Assembly (NCBI GenBank): GCA_016870865.1
Contig: VGAC01000007.1
Span: 1-64,000, forward strand
DNA from: Actinomycetota bacterium
Lineage (GTDB): Bacteria; Actinomycetota; Acidimicrobiia; Acidimicrobiales; Ilumatobacteraceae
Length of the DNA stretch: 64,000 bases
Reading direction: 5' to 3'
Shown here: positions 8,190 through 16,771 of the stretch, one piece after another
Layout: each line of letters starts with the position of its first letter
Numbering within the stretch: the stretch's first letter is position 1
The notes under the pieces: model-generated
Database searches by the model: none
Told to the model about the DNA's origin: nothing
The model's input: the letters and a program-made list of their open reading frames with translations, nothing else
Translations under genes and position numbers: made by a program

Positions 8190-11075
8190 TCAGGCTATTC
8201 GGTGGGACGCGGCGTATTCCTCGAGGGGTGCGCATGAGCACACCAGGTTGCGGTCACCCGCCGCGGCGTCGATACGCGACACGGGCGGAAAGTACGACCG
8301 ACCAACGGTACGGGCGGTCGGGTAGAGCCCGAGTCGTCGGTCGTAGATTCGGCCCCATTCGGCTGTCGCATCAGCCACGGTGTGTGGCGCATACCTGAGG
8401 GGTGAGTCTTCGATGGCGGTTCGTCCGGCCTCCACCTCGGCGATCTCGGCGCGGATAGCCAGCATCGCTTGGATGAAGCGATCGAGCTCGGACTTCTCTT
8501 CGCTTTCCGTGGGCTCGACCATCAATGTGCCCGCCACCGGGAAGCTCACGGTCGGTGCATGGAATCCGTGGTCGATGAGTCGTTTGGCGACGTCGTCGAT
8601 CGACACGCCCGTCGATTTGCCGAGTGGACGCAGGTCGAGAATGCACTCGTGAGCCACGCGGCCGTTCGCACCGCGGTACAAGACCGGGAAGGCATCCCCG
8701 AGTTTGGCGGCGATGTAGTTCGCGTTGAGAATCGCGCGTTGCGTGGCGCGACGCAGGCCGTCACCGCCCATCATCGCGATGTACATCCACGGAATCGGCA
8801 GGATGCCCGCTGATCCGTGGGGTGCCCCAGAGACCGGCCCGACGGGGTCGTCGAAGTCGCGATCGGGCGAATTGAATTCAACGACGGCTGGTAGGAACGG
8901 TGCGAGGTGGGCGCGCACGGCGACCGGTCCGACACCGGGGCCCCCGCCGCCGTGCGGAATACAGAACGTTTTGTGCAGATTCAGGTGGCTCACATCGGCG
9001 CCGAACCTGCCCGGTGCGGCGAGGCCGACGAGGGCATTGACGTTGGCTCCGTCGACGTACACCTGGCCTCCTGCGTCGTGCACCATGCCGCAGATCTCCA
9101 CCACAGCCGCTTCGTACACACCGTGGGTGGAGGGGTAGGTGATCATCAAAGCGGCAAGTCGGTCGCCGGCAACCTCGATGTTGCGACGCAGATCAGTGAC
9201 GTCAACGTTTCCTTCGCCGTCACATTTTACGACCACGACTTTCATACCGGCCATGACCGCGCTGGCGGCGTTCGTGCCGTGCGCCGAGGACGGGATGAGA
9301 CAGACGTCCCGGCCGAAGTCGCCGCGTGAACGGTGGTAGGCGCGAATCGCCAGGAGGCCCGCGAACTCGCCCTGACTGCCGGCGTTGGGTTGCAGGCTGA
9401 CAGCGTCGTATCCCGTGGCCTCGCAGAGCCATTCCTCCAGTTGGGCGATCATTTCGAGCGAGCCGGTGCGTGTCTCTTGGGGTGCGAATGGATGCAGCGA
9501 GGCGAACTCGGGCCACGTGACGGGGATCATCTCGGAAGTGGCGTTGAGCTTCATCGTGCACGACCCGAGGGGGATCATCGTGCGGTCGAGGGCCAGATCC
9601 TTGTCGGCGAGGCTGCGCAGATAGCGCAGCATCTCATGCTCGGTGCGGTGGGCCTTGAAGGTGTGGTGCTCAAGGAAGGAGTCGGTGCGCAGCGACTCGA
9701 GAGGGCTCTCGAGCGCGCAATCCCACAGCTTGTCGATCTGGTCGGCGCAGCCGAAGAAACCTGCGATCGTGCGGACGTCGTCGCGGGTCGTGGTTTCGTC
9801 GATGGACAGACCGACGGTGCCGGTATCGGTGTGGCGCAGGAACCAGCCCTCGTTGCGGGCGATGCGCAGAATGACCTCAGCATCACCCTTTGGGTCGACG
9901 GTCAGGGTGTCGAACCATGACGGGTTGACCACCTCGTGGCCTGCGGCGACGAGCGCCTCGGCGAGAACATTGGTGTAGGCGTGAACGCGCGAGGCAATCT
10001 CGACAAGACCCTCGCGGCCGTGCCATGCGGCGTAAAGGCCGGCCATGTTGGCAAGCAGCACCTGGGCGGTGCAGATGTTCGAGGTGGCCTTCTCGCGGCG
10101 AATGTGCTGCTCTCGGGTTTGGAGAGCGAGACGCAGCGCGGGTCGACCGTGGGCGTCGATGCTCACGCCCACGAGGCGACCGGGCAAGGCACGCACGTGT
10201 GACTCACCGATGGCCAGGTATGCGGCGTGCGGACCGCCCATGCCCATCGGAACACCGAAGCGTTGCGAGGTGCCCACGGCGGCGTCGAAGCCGAGTTGTC
10301 CGGGCGGGGTGATCAGACACAGTGCGAGGAGGTCGGCAGCGGCGATGGCGAGCGCGCCGACGGAATGTGCGGCCGCGACGACGGCGCGCAGAGTGTCGGC
10401 GCTGGGAACGTTGCCCGACAGTCCGGGGATCGACGCCAGCACTCCGAAGGGCTTGGCACCGGCGATCTGGGCGACGTCGCCGACGACGATGTCGATGCCG
10501 AGAGGTTCGGCGCGAGTCTGCAGAACGGCAAGGATCTGGGGCAGAACATCGTCGACCACGAAGAAAGTGTCGGAGTCGGCGCTAGCCGCGCGGTGGGCCA
10601 TCGTCATTGCCTCGGCCGCGGCAGTGGCTTCGTCGAGAAGTGAGGCGTTGGCGACGTCGAAGCCGGTGAGTTCGGCGATCATCGTCTGGTAGTTGAGGAG
10701 TGCCTCCAGCCTGCCCTGGGAGATCTCGGGTTGGTAGGGCGTATAGGCGGTGTACCAGGCGGGGTTTTCGAGCACGTTGCGTTGGATGACGGCAGGCGTG
10801 ATCGTGCCGAAGTAGCCCATGCCGATCGCGCTGCGGCCCACCTCGTTCTTGGCGGCGAGTTCGCGCAAGGTGCGCAAGGCCGCCTGCTCAGAAAGACCCG
10901 AATCGATCGACAGACCTTCGGTCAGCGAGATCACCGCGGGAACGGTTTGACGCACCAGGTCGTCGAGGTCGACGGCGCCAACGGTGGCGAGCATGGAGGC
11001 GAGATCGCTCGGGTCGGCACCCATGTGACGGGTCTCGAACTTTTCTTCACCAAAATAGGACGGGGACAGACGCAC
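8190..11075 (-). CDS. gcvP: Glycine dehydrogenase (decarboxylating), P protein
   Basis: A 961-residue single-chain P protein, equal to fused P1 and P2 halves. It opens RHMGADPSD and shows [28 protein letters not shown] and the PLP-lysine region [17 protein letters not shown]. It decarboxylates glycine and loads the aminomethyl group on GcvH. The start is GTG at 11075, with AGGAG 6 nt upstream. It is preceded by a tandem glycine riboswitch. It faces gcvT, so gcvP is inverted relative to the mycobacterial arrangement. Confidence 0.97.
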   Translation of the reverse strand: MRLSPSYFGEEKFETRHMGADPSDLASMLATVGAVDLDDLVRQTVPAVISLTEGLSIDSGLSEQAALRTLRELAAKNEVGRSAIGMGYFGTITPAVIQRNVLENPAWYTAYTPYQPEISQGRLEALLNYQTMIAELTGFDVANASLLDEATAAAEAMTMAHRAASADSDTFFVVDDVLPQILAVLQTRAEPLGIDIVVGDVAQIAGAKPFGVLASIPGLSGNVPSADTLRAVVAAAHSVGALAIAAADLLALCLITPPGQLGFDAAVGTSQRFGVPMGMGGPHAAYLAIGESHVRALPGRLVGVSIDAHGRPALRLALQTREQHIRREKATSNICTAQVLLANMAGLYAAWHGREGLVEIASRVHAYTNVLAEALVAAGHEVVNPSWFDTLTVDPKGDAEVILRIARNEGWFLRHTDTGTVGLSIDETTTRDDVRTIAGFFGCADQIDKLWDCALESPLESLRTDSFLEHHTFKAHRTEHEMLRYLRSLADKDLALDRTMIPLGSCTMKLNATSEMIPVTWPEFASLHPFAPQETRTGSLEMIAQLEEWLCEATGYDAVSLQPNAGSQGEFAGLLAIRAYHRSRGDFGRDVCLIPSSAHGTNAASAVMAGMKVVVVKCDGEGNVDVTDLRRNIEVAGDRLAALMITYPSTHGVYEAAVVEICGMVHDAGGQVYVDGANVNALVGLAAPGRFGADVSHLNLHKTFCIPHGGGGPGVGPVAVRAHLAPFLPAVVEFNSPDRDFDDPVGPVSGAPHGSAGILPIPWMYIAMMGGDGLRRATQRAILNANYIAAKLGDAFPVLYRGANGRVAHECILDLRPLGKSTGVSIDDVAKRLIDHGFHAPTVSFPVAGTLMVEPTESEEKSELDRFIQAMLAIRAEIAEVEAGRTAIEDSPLRYAPHTVADATAEWGRIYDRRLGLYPTARTVGRSYFPPVSRIDAAAGDRNLVCSCAPLEEYAASHRIA

Positions 11076-11105
11076 GTTTGCTCCTCACGGATGGTCGATG
11101 TGCGC
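11070..11105 (-). promoter_or_regulatory. Possible start-codon-sequestering stem between riboswitch and gcvP
   Basis: On the minus strand GCGCAC (11105-11100) can pair with GUGCGU (11075-11070), which holds the gcvP GTG start. The loop contains the GAGGAG ribosome site. Five Watson-Crick pairs plus a G-U pair form the stem. It could act as the expression platform of the riboswitch through translation control, but this is inference from pairing alone. Confidence 0.3.
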
Positions 11106-11107
11106 CC

Positions 11108-11285
11108 CCGCTGTCGGTGGAACCTGAGAGTTTCACGGCCGAGGCCGTTTTCCCCTTCGGTGGGAGAGTTGCCTCTCCGCTTTCCAGCGTGTGAGTCCCG
11201 ACGGTCCTTTGTGCCTGAGAGGTTCCGGGGCGGTTGCTCCTTCGGCGGCCGGCGAACCGGCTCTCTCCCGTGCGGGAATTTCAGT
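11108..11285 (-). promoter_or_regulatory. Tandem glycine riboswitch upstream of gcvP
   Basis: Two successive aptamers are readable on the minus strand. Aptamer 1 (about 11285-11197) has CGGGAGAGAGCC, CCGCCGAAGGAGCAA and CCTCTCAGGCACAAAGGAC. Aptamer 2 (about 11190-11108) has GCGGAGAGGC, CCACCGAAGGGG and AACTCTCAGGTTCC. These are the conserved glycine-aptamer core segments in the right order in both copies. Glycine riboswitches usually switch on glycine-cleavage genes when glycine is abundant. It fills most of the 228-bp leader between gcvP and the luciferase-like gene. Confidence 0.93.
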
Positions 11286-11303
11286 TGTGGACCCGAGCCT
11301 ACA

Positions 11304-12455
11304 TCACTTGCGGGCGGTTCTCTCCTCCTCGTAGGCGGCAATTGCGCTGAGTTGCGCCCCGAGGGTGGAGTCGACCCAGCGTGAACCTGCCGCGACGATA
11401 CGGTCGTAACTGTCCTGTGGGGCCCTGAGTTGATCCTGAAAATGGGGCATCACGTACTCGGCGAAGAGTTCATAACTGCGCTTGGTCGCCCCCCAGTCGG
11501 CGAGGTCGGCTCCGAGGAACAAATACGCGCCGAACCCCCCGGTTTTCTCGACCAACCGCTCGAGTTGGGCGATCGCCATTTCGGGTGTGCCGATGACCAT
11601 CCGGCCTGATTCGTTGGCGAAGTCGACGAATGATGCGAAATCTGTGGGCGGCGCACTGCCCGGGTCGCCGACGGGGATGATGTGCGAGAGGTAGTCAAAG
11701 ACCCATTGCAGGCCGTACTCGCAGTTTTTGCGGGCCTCCCGCTCGGTTTCGGCTATGTGCATCGGGCCCATCAGGCGCCATTGGGAACGGTCGGCAACAT
11801 GGCCATGGAGTGCTGCTTCCTCCTGCCAGACATCGAAGTTGTAGTCCAGCACCTGGAAGGCGGCGGGCTCAGTGGCGGCGATGGAGAGCAGACCCGTGCC
11901 GTAGCGACCGGCCAGTTTCGATCCCGACGGAGAAATCGACGAAGCCACCGCGATGGGAAAGTTCGAAAATGGTTTCATCTGCAGGACAGCGTCTTGGCAG
12001 ACAAACCAGTCGGTGTGCCTGGTCACCGTCTCGCCGCGCAAGAGCCGCATGATGACGTCAAAGGCTTCCTCCATGCGTGGGCGCTGCATCTGGGGCGCGA
12101 TGCCGAGCATTGCCGCGTCACTGGTTAGTTGGCCCGGACCCGCACCGAACATCATCCGGCCCCGTGTGAGGTGGTCGAGCATGACGATGCGGTCGGCGAG
12201 GATAAAGGGGTGGTGGTAGGGGAGTGAGTTGACTCCCGTGCCGAGCCTGATGCGCGACGTGCGTTGTGCAGCCGCCGCGATGAACACCTCGGGCGAGGCG
12301 ATGAGCTCGGATCCCGCGCTGTGGTGTTCGCCGATCCATGCCTCATCGAAGCCGAGCTTGTCGAGCCATTCGAGCAGTTCGAGGTCACGGTGCAACAAAA
12401 GGGTCGGGTTGATGCCCGTCTTGTGCATGGGTGGGAGAAAGATGCCGAAACGCAT
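11304..12455 (-). CDS. LLM-class flavin-dependent oxidoreductase
   Basis: A 383-residue luciferase-like monooxygenase. The N-terminus MRFGIFLPP, then DEAWIGEHH, RIRLGTGVNSLPYHHPF, DRIVMLDHLTRGRMMFGAGPG and GTPEMAIAQLERL are typical of FMN-dependent members such as limonene-monooxygenase-like proteins. ATG at 12455 is chosen; a TTG two codons earlier is possible. It starts 9 nt after the stop of the PLP-decarboxylase gene on the same strand, suggesting one transcript. Its substrate is unknown. Confidence 0.8.
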   Translation of the reverse strand: MRFGIFLPPMHKTGINPTLLLHRDLELLEWLDKLGFDEAWIGEHHSAGSELIASPEVFIAAAAQRTSRIRLGTGVNSLPYHHPFILADRIVMLDHLTRGRMMFGAGPGQLTSDAAMLGIAPQMQRPRMEEAFDVIMRLLRGETVTRHTDWFVCQDAVLQMKPFSNFPIAVASSISPSGSKLAGRYGTGLLSIAATEPAAFQVLDYNFDVWQEEAALHGHVADRSQWRLMGPMHIAETEREARKNCEYGLQWVFDYLSHIIPVGDPGSAPPTDFASFVDFANESGRMVIGTPEMAIAQLERLVEKTGGFGAYLFLGADLADWGATKRSYELFAEYVMPHFQDQLRAPQDSYDRIVAAGSRWVDSTLGAQLSAIAAYEEERTARK

Positions 12456-12464
12456 GCGCAATTC

Positions 12465-13697
12465 TTACTCGACGGTTCCGTAGGCGCCGGCTTGGCCGAC
12501 CGCGCCGTTCGAGGCGCGCACATCCTCGACGCTGGCCTGCAGCGCCGTTGCGAATTGTTCGACGACTCTGTGGTGGTGGGCGCTGACTGTCATGTGCAGC
12601 GAATCCGGCGGGGACTGCCGGTCGACCCACCAGCCGCGGGCGGCAAGCGCCTCGGCCACCGCGGGCGTGGGTACCGCGGGGTCGGACGAGGCGAAACAGA
12701 TCAGCGTCGAGTCGGGTTTTGTCATGACGAAAAGGGGGTCGATGGTGCCGATCGCGTCGGCCAGCAGGAGAGTGGTTGTGCGGGTCAGAGTGGCCAGGTC
12801 GGCGTAACCCTCGCGGCCGAAGTGGGTGATCATCGCCCACGACGAGGCGATCGGCCCGCCACTTTTCGTGCCCAGCACACCGGAGCTGCCGTACAAGCCA
12901 CCGAGCCAGTTGTCGGTGACGAACACCTGCTTGTCGCGCAACTCACGCGATCGGTAGACGATCACCCCCGAACCCTTTGCGGCGTATCCGTACTTGTGAA
13001 GGTCGACGGAGATGGATGTGACGCCCTCGACGCGGAAGTCGAAGGGGTGCTCGCCGTTGGCAAAAGGATCCAGGAACGCCAACACCATTCCACCGATACA
13101 CGCATCGACGTGCAGGGGTACGCCACGCGAAAGGGCGATCTCACCGATTTCGGCGATCGGGTCGACGACCCCTTGCGGATACTGCGGCGCCGAAGCGACC
13201 ATCAGCACGCTCGCTTCGTCGAGTGCATCAGCCATGGCGCGGGGGTCGGCCCGCCAGTCGTCGCGAACGGGTACGCGACGACTCTCGATACCGAAATAGG
13301 CACAGGCTTTTTCGAATGCGGCGTGAGCGGAGGTTGGAAGAACGATGTTCGGCCGGGTGATGTCGGGCCGTCGTTGTCGTGCCGCGTAGGACACCAGGAG
13401 CAAACTCTCTGTGCCGCCCGAGGTCATGAAGCCGGCCGATCCGGGAGGGGCGTGAAAGAGCCCCGACACGAATCCCAGGACTTCGGTTTGCATCCGCCGC
13501 AGACTGGGAAACGCGGCCACGTTGAGGGCGTTTTCGCCGGCATACATCGCATAGGCCCGCTCGGAGAGCTCGAGAGCCTCGGGGGTCGCCAGGTAGGTCA
13601 GGCTAAAGGCACGTCCGTTGCGCCAGTCGATGTCGGCCCCCCGCAGATCACTCAGAGCCGCGATGACGTTCTCCGGCCGAACCAGGAATTCACCCAC
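12465..13697 (-). CDS. PLP-dependent decarboxylase/lyase (sphingosine-phosphate-lyase-like)
   Basis: A 410-residue fold-type-I PLP enzyme of the group II decarboxylase superfamily. Features: GFMTSGGTESLLL (cofactor phosphate loop), TSAHAAFEKACAYFGI, HVDACIGGM with the cofactor Asp, and SVDLHKYGYAAKGSG, whose Lys should form the Schiff base. The HKYGYA.KG form is closer to sphingosine-1-phosphate lyase than to glutamate decarboxylase, though bacterial members act on several amines. The start is GTG at 13697 with no clear ribosome site. It is probably cotranscribed with the downstream luciferase-like gene. Confidence 0.75.
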   Translation of the reverse strand: MGEFLVRPENVIAALSDLRGADIDWRNGRAFSLTYLATPEALELSERAYAMYAGENALNVAAFPSLRRMQTEVLGFVSGLFHAPPGSAGFMTSGGTESLLLVSYAARQRRPDITRPNIVLPTSAHAAFEKACAYFGIESRRVPVRDDWRADPRAMADALDEASVLMVASAPQYPQGVVDPIAEIGEIALSRGVPLHVDACIGGMVLAFLDPFANGEHPFDFRVEGVTSISVDLHKYGYAAKGSGVIVYRSRELRDKQVFVTDNWLGGLYGSSGVLGTKSGGPIASSWAMITHFGREGYADLATLTRTTTLLLADAIGTIDPLFVMTKPDSTLICFASSDPAVPTPAVAEALAARGWWVDRQSPPDSLHMTVSAHHHRVVEQFATALQASVEDVRASNGAVGQAGAYGTVE

Positions 13698-13784
13698 GGG
13701 GCGGAGGGTAGTGGGATCGATAGGTGCCGGGCGGGCGATGATCTCCCTCGGTTCACGAGAAACATCTATTTTACATAAGATCTA
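13698..13784 (-). promoter_or_regulatory. AT-rich intergenic segment, possible promoter for the PLP lyase gene
   Basis: The 87-bp gap is GC-rich except for an AT-rich block at about 13765-13787 that contains two direct ATCTATT copies and TAAAAT on the minus strand. This is the most AT-rich patch nearby and could hold a -10 element for the gene starting at 13697. I cannot assign -35 and -10 boxes with confidence. Confidence 0.25.
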
Positions 13785-14189
13785 TTATGGGCGCAGACGG
13801 ATCGTCTCGAGGGGGTCCGCACAGTCCAGAATCCACCTCAACATTTCGCCCAATTCACGGGCCGTGGGCTTCTTGTTGTGTTCGAGGTCGCGGCGCACAT
13901 CTTGCACCGCACACGCCAGCACGTAGAGCGCGTCGTGCAGATCGTTGAGGGCGGTGCGCGTGATTGTGAGTTGGTCCTCGGAGAGTTTCAATTCGCGTGC
14001 ACGCTGGCGCGCCACCCAATCCCACTGTCGGCAGGCCTGGGAACAGAACTGGCGGGGGCGACCCGGCCCGTCGGGGGTCCCGATGGCCCGTCGGCACCAC
14101 CGGCAGCGCGGCTTGGCCTCGGCCGTACCCTCGAGAGCTGGCTGTCGCACTATCTTGCCTGATTTTGTCATGACGTAATTATGCGCCAT
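13785..14189 (-). CDS. Small zinc-finger protein, unknown function
   Basis: A 134-residue protein with a four-Cys zinc finger: CRWC, then GRPRQFCSQACRQW. The spacing resembles treble-clef fingers. Behind it is a long basic-acidic helical region (about residues 65-120) that looks able to form a coiled coil. Similar finger-plus-helix proteins occur across actinobacteria without an assigned role. A later ATG at 14171 is possible; 14189 has GGAA just upstream. The gene is divergent from the threonine-aldolase-like gene, with 28 bp between starts. Confidence 0.65.
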   Translation of the reverse strand: MAHNYVMTKSGKIVRQPALEGTAEAKPRCRWCRRAIGTPDGPGRPRQFCSQACRQWDWVARQRARELKLSEDQLTITRTALNDLHDALYVLACAVQDVRRDLEHNKKPTARELGEMLRWILDCADPLETIRLRP

Positions 14190-14217
14190 TTTCCGGTGCA
14201 GGTGTGAGAATGCTGCG

Positions 14218-15276
14218 GTGAGCAGGCTCGGTCGTTCCTTTGCCAGTGACAATTTCGCCGGTGCCCACCCATCGGTGATGTCTGCCCTGGCCGAGGCCAA
14301 TGTCGACCACGCCCGTGCCTACGGCGACGACGAAATTTCGCTCGAGGTGTACGCGAGGTTCGAGGAGCTCTTTGGCGCGGGTACGAAAAGCTTTTTTGTT
14401 TTCGGTGGTACCGGGGGCAATGTCGCGGCGCTGAGCTCGCTCGCGGGTCCGGGTGACTGTGTGGTGTGCAGCGAGTGGTCGCACCTCCATGTGGATGAAA
14501 CTGCAGCACCCGAGCGCGCCGGTTTGAAGTTACTGGTGCGTCCGGGCGTGGGAGGCAAGTTGACCCCACGCGACCTCCAGTCGGCCGCGCACTGGTTGGG
14601 GTCGCAGCATCACGCACAACCTCGCATCGTCTCGATCACCCAGCCAACCGAGGTCGGCACGCTCTACACCATCGATGAGGTCAAGGCGCTGTGTGCGATG
14701 GCGCACGGCCTCGGGATGGTCGTGCACATGGACGGCGCACGCGTGGCGAATGCGACCGCTGCCCTCGGTGGGTCCGACAAACTGCGTTCGTTCACTGTCG
14801 ATGCAGGAGTCGATGTGTTGACCTTCGGTGGAACGAAGAACGGCATTGTCTTTGGCGAAGTAATCGTGTATTTCCCCCAATCGGGAAATCCCGTCGTCGA
14901 GCGGGCGGTGCGTTACGCACCCTGGGCCCGCAAGGCAACGACCCAGTTGCCCTCGAAGGGCCGCTTCGTCGCCGCGCAGTTCCGAGCGCTGCTGCACAAC
15001 GATCTATGGGTGGACCTCGGGGCCCGGGCAAATGGCGCGGCCCGCGAACTCTATGAGGCAGTCGCCGACATCGAGGCCCTGGGTCTGACCACTCCCCCTG
15101 CGGTCAACAGCCTCTATCCGGTTGTTGCCGACGCGATCGCCGATCGCCTTCGAGAAACGAGTTTTTTTTGGCCATGGGACCCCGAGCAACAGCGGGTGCG
15201 CTGGATGACCTCGTGGGACACCACAAGTGCCGATGTCGCGACTTTCGCAGCCGCCATCAGGCTCTGTATGGGCTGA
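14218..15276 (+). CDS. Threonine aldolase family protein (beta-eliminating lyase)
   Basis: A 352-residue PLP fold-type-I enzyme. It shows SFASDNFAGAHP at the N-terminus, FGGTGGNVAAL, VVHMDGARVANA with the cofactor Asp, and LTFGGTKNGIVFGE with the probable Schiff-base Lys. Low-specificity L-threonine aldolases of this type split threonine into glycine and acetaldehyde. That would supply the glycine cleavage system encoded nearby, but other substrates are possible. The start is GTG at 14218. Confidence 0.85.
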   Translation: MSRLGRSFASDNFAGAHPSVMSALAEANVDHARAYGDDEISLEVYARFEELFGAGTKSFFVFGGTGGNVAALSSLAGPGDCVVCSEWSHLHVDETAAPERAGLKLLVRPGVGGKLTPRDLQSAAHWLGSQHHAQPRIVSITQPTEVGTLYTIDEVKALCAMAHGLGMVVHMDGARVANATAALGGSDKLRSFTVDAGVDVLTFGGTKNGIVFGEVIVYFPQSGNPVVERAVRYAPWARKATTQLPSKGRFVAAQFRALLHNDLWVDLGARANGAARELYEAVADIEALGLTTPPAVNSLYPVVADAIADRLRETSFFWPWDPEQQRVRWMTSWDTTSADVATFAAAIRLCMG

Positions 15277-15305
15277 TTGTCGCAAAAGTCAGATCTCGCT
15301 AGATT
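15277..15305 (+). promoter_or_regulatory. Candidate promoter of the whiB-family gene
   Basis: TTGTCG (15277-15282) and TAGATT (15300-15305) are separated by 17 bp, a good match to housekeeping-sigma -35 and -10 boxes of actinobacteria. They lie 41 bp upstream of the ATG at 15346. A GGAGG ribosome site follows at 15334-15338. Confidence 0.5.
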
Positions 15306-15345
15306 CAACGGAGTCACCTAGGCCCAAATTTTGTGGAGGATTCAG

Positions 15346-15651
15346 ATGGCAGTCGTCGGGTCGGATGCACGTCGCGGATCGGGTGTCGACGGCTGGATGC
15401 ACGAAGGTGCGTGTCGCGGTTTGTCGTCGGTGTTCTTCCCACCCGCAGCGGAGCGTCCCCAGGCCCGCACTCGTCGTGAGGCGCAAGCCCGTTCCGTGTG
15501 CAAGGAGTGCCGCGTCGTGCGGGTTTGCCGCGAGTTTGCCCGAGAGAATCATGAATACGGGTTCTGGGGCGGTGAATCCGAGGAGGAACGCCATGCGGCC
15601 GGTTTCCACCTCATCTCACCGATCGGCGTGCGAAACCGCGCGGCAAGTTGA
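15346..15651 (+). CDS. WhiB-family iron-sulfur transcriptional regulator
   Basis: A 101-residue WhiB-like protein. The four cluster ligands are Cys23, Cys52, Cys55 and Cys61 (C-x28-C-x2-C-x5-C). The turn motif, usually GVWGG, reads GFWGG here in EYGFWGGESEEER. Such proteins bind a [4Fe-4S] cluster and act with the primary sigma factor to control division, stress or redox genes. A strong GGAGG lies before the ATG. The actinobacterial restriction of this family is a main taxonomic clue. Confidence 0.92.
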   Translation: MAVVGSDARRGSGVDGWMHEGACRGLSSVFFPPAAERPQARTRREAQARSVCKECRVVRVCREFARENHEYGFWGGESEEERHAAGFHLISPIGVRNRAAS

Positions 15652-15694
15652 CGGCATTGCCGTCTGCGTGTGGCAGAACGTGAATAATTGATCC

Positions 15695-16771
15695 ATGGAG
15701 GCCTCCCCCGCCGGCGTCGTGCGTGCGGCGTGGGCCGATCTCGGGGTTGGGCGGGACATCCTGGATGTCCGTGAAATCTCGGCCAACGTTTCCACCAACC
15801 GCGTGTATCGCGTGACCCTGGAAGGTGGGGACACCGTCGTGTGCAAGGTGTCGTCCTACGGTTCGTACTTTCTCTTCGCCGAAGACCACGACCGCCTGCA
15901 TCGCTGCGCAAAAATGCTCGTGGGCAATCCCGAGACGCAGCGCTGGGCGCCGTTCCTCGCCAACGTGTTGGAGCGTGACGGACGCCCCCTGACGTGGTAC
16001 GACGGTTCGATCTGGGCGGTGTTCTACCAGGACGTGCCGCGCGCCGAATCGTTGCCGAGAATCCTCTCGGTGTCCCAGGTCGAGAACCTCGGACGTGAAA
16101 TGGCCGAGTTCCATGCCGCCTGCACTCCGATGGCCAAGCAACTGCCCCCAACGTCGAATTCCGTGAAGGGTGATCTCATCCACCTTCTCGACCTTCTCGA
16201 GAGTCCGTTTGCGGCGAAGAATTTCAATCTCGCGCCCGAGCACATCGGAGTGCTGCACAGGGATACGCATCAGTTGTTGTTGCAATTCGAGGCGGTCCAC
16301 TACGACGAATGGTTGCGCATACCCGTACTGATCGACTGGAACCTCGGGAACTTCTCCGTCTTGTTCAGCAACACGGATCAGGGGCAGGGTTTCCGTCTCT
16401 TTAGTCGTTGGGACTACGACTGGTTCCGTCTCGAGTCGCGCGTGTTCGACTTCTATTTTCTCTCCCGTGTGAGCAGCAGCACCGGTGACCGCACCACGTT
16501 CACGTACTCGCCCCACACTTTGCTGGAGCCACGATTCCTCGCCTTGCTACGGGCATACCACGGCGTCTACCCCCTGACCGCCGACGAGGTGCGCTTCATT
16601 CCACTCGCATACCGGTTCTTTCTCTTGAACTACGTCATCCGCGAGGGCGCCCGCTTCTTCCGCGACGACCTGTGCCGACAGTTCCGCGAAGAGGTTGCCA
16701 GGCGTTATCTCAGACAGGTCGCACAACTCGACTTTTCCCCGTTGCTAGAGGCGCTCGAACTGGAGGGCTAA
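15695..16771 (+). CDS. Aminoglycoside-phosphotransferase-fold kinase-like protein
   Basis: A 358-residue protein with a kinase-like layout. An N-lobe strand pair carries Lys in TVVCKVSSYG. The catalytic-loop equivalent is VLHRDTHQLLL (His, Asp, His), and VLIDWNLGNF is the metal-binding equivalent. In aminoglycoside and choline kinase relatives the loop reads HxDxHxxN; here Leu occupies the Asn position, so activity is uncertain. There is no signal peptide. The gene follows whiB by 43 bp. The substrate cannot be predicted. Confidence 0.6.
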   Translation: MEASPAGVVRAAWADLGVGRDILDVREISANVSTNRVYRVTLEGGDTVVCKVSSYGSYFLFAEDHDRLHRCAKMLVGNPETQRWAPFLANVLERDGRPLTWYDGSIWAVFYQDVPRAESLPRILSVSQVENLGREMAEFHAACTPMAKQLPPTSNSVKGDLIHLLDLLESPFAAKNFNLAPEHIGVLHRDTHQLLLQFEAVHYDEWLRIPVLIDWNLGNFSVLFSNTDQGQGFRLFSRWDYDWFRLESRVFDFYFLSRVSSSTGDRTTFTYSPHTLLEPRFLALLRAYHGVYPLTADEVRFIPLAYRFFLLNYVIREGARFFRDDLCRQFREEVARRYLRQVAQLDFSPLLEALELEG

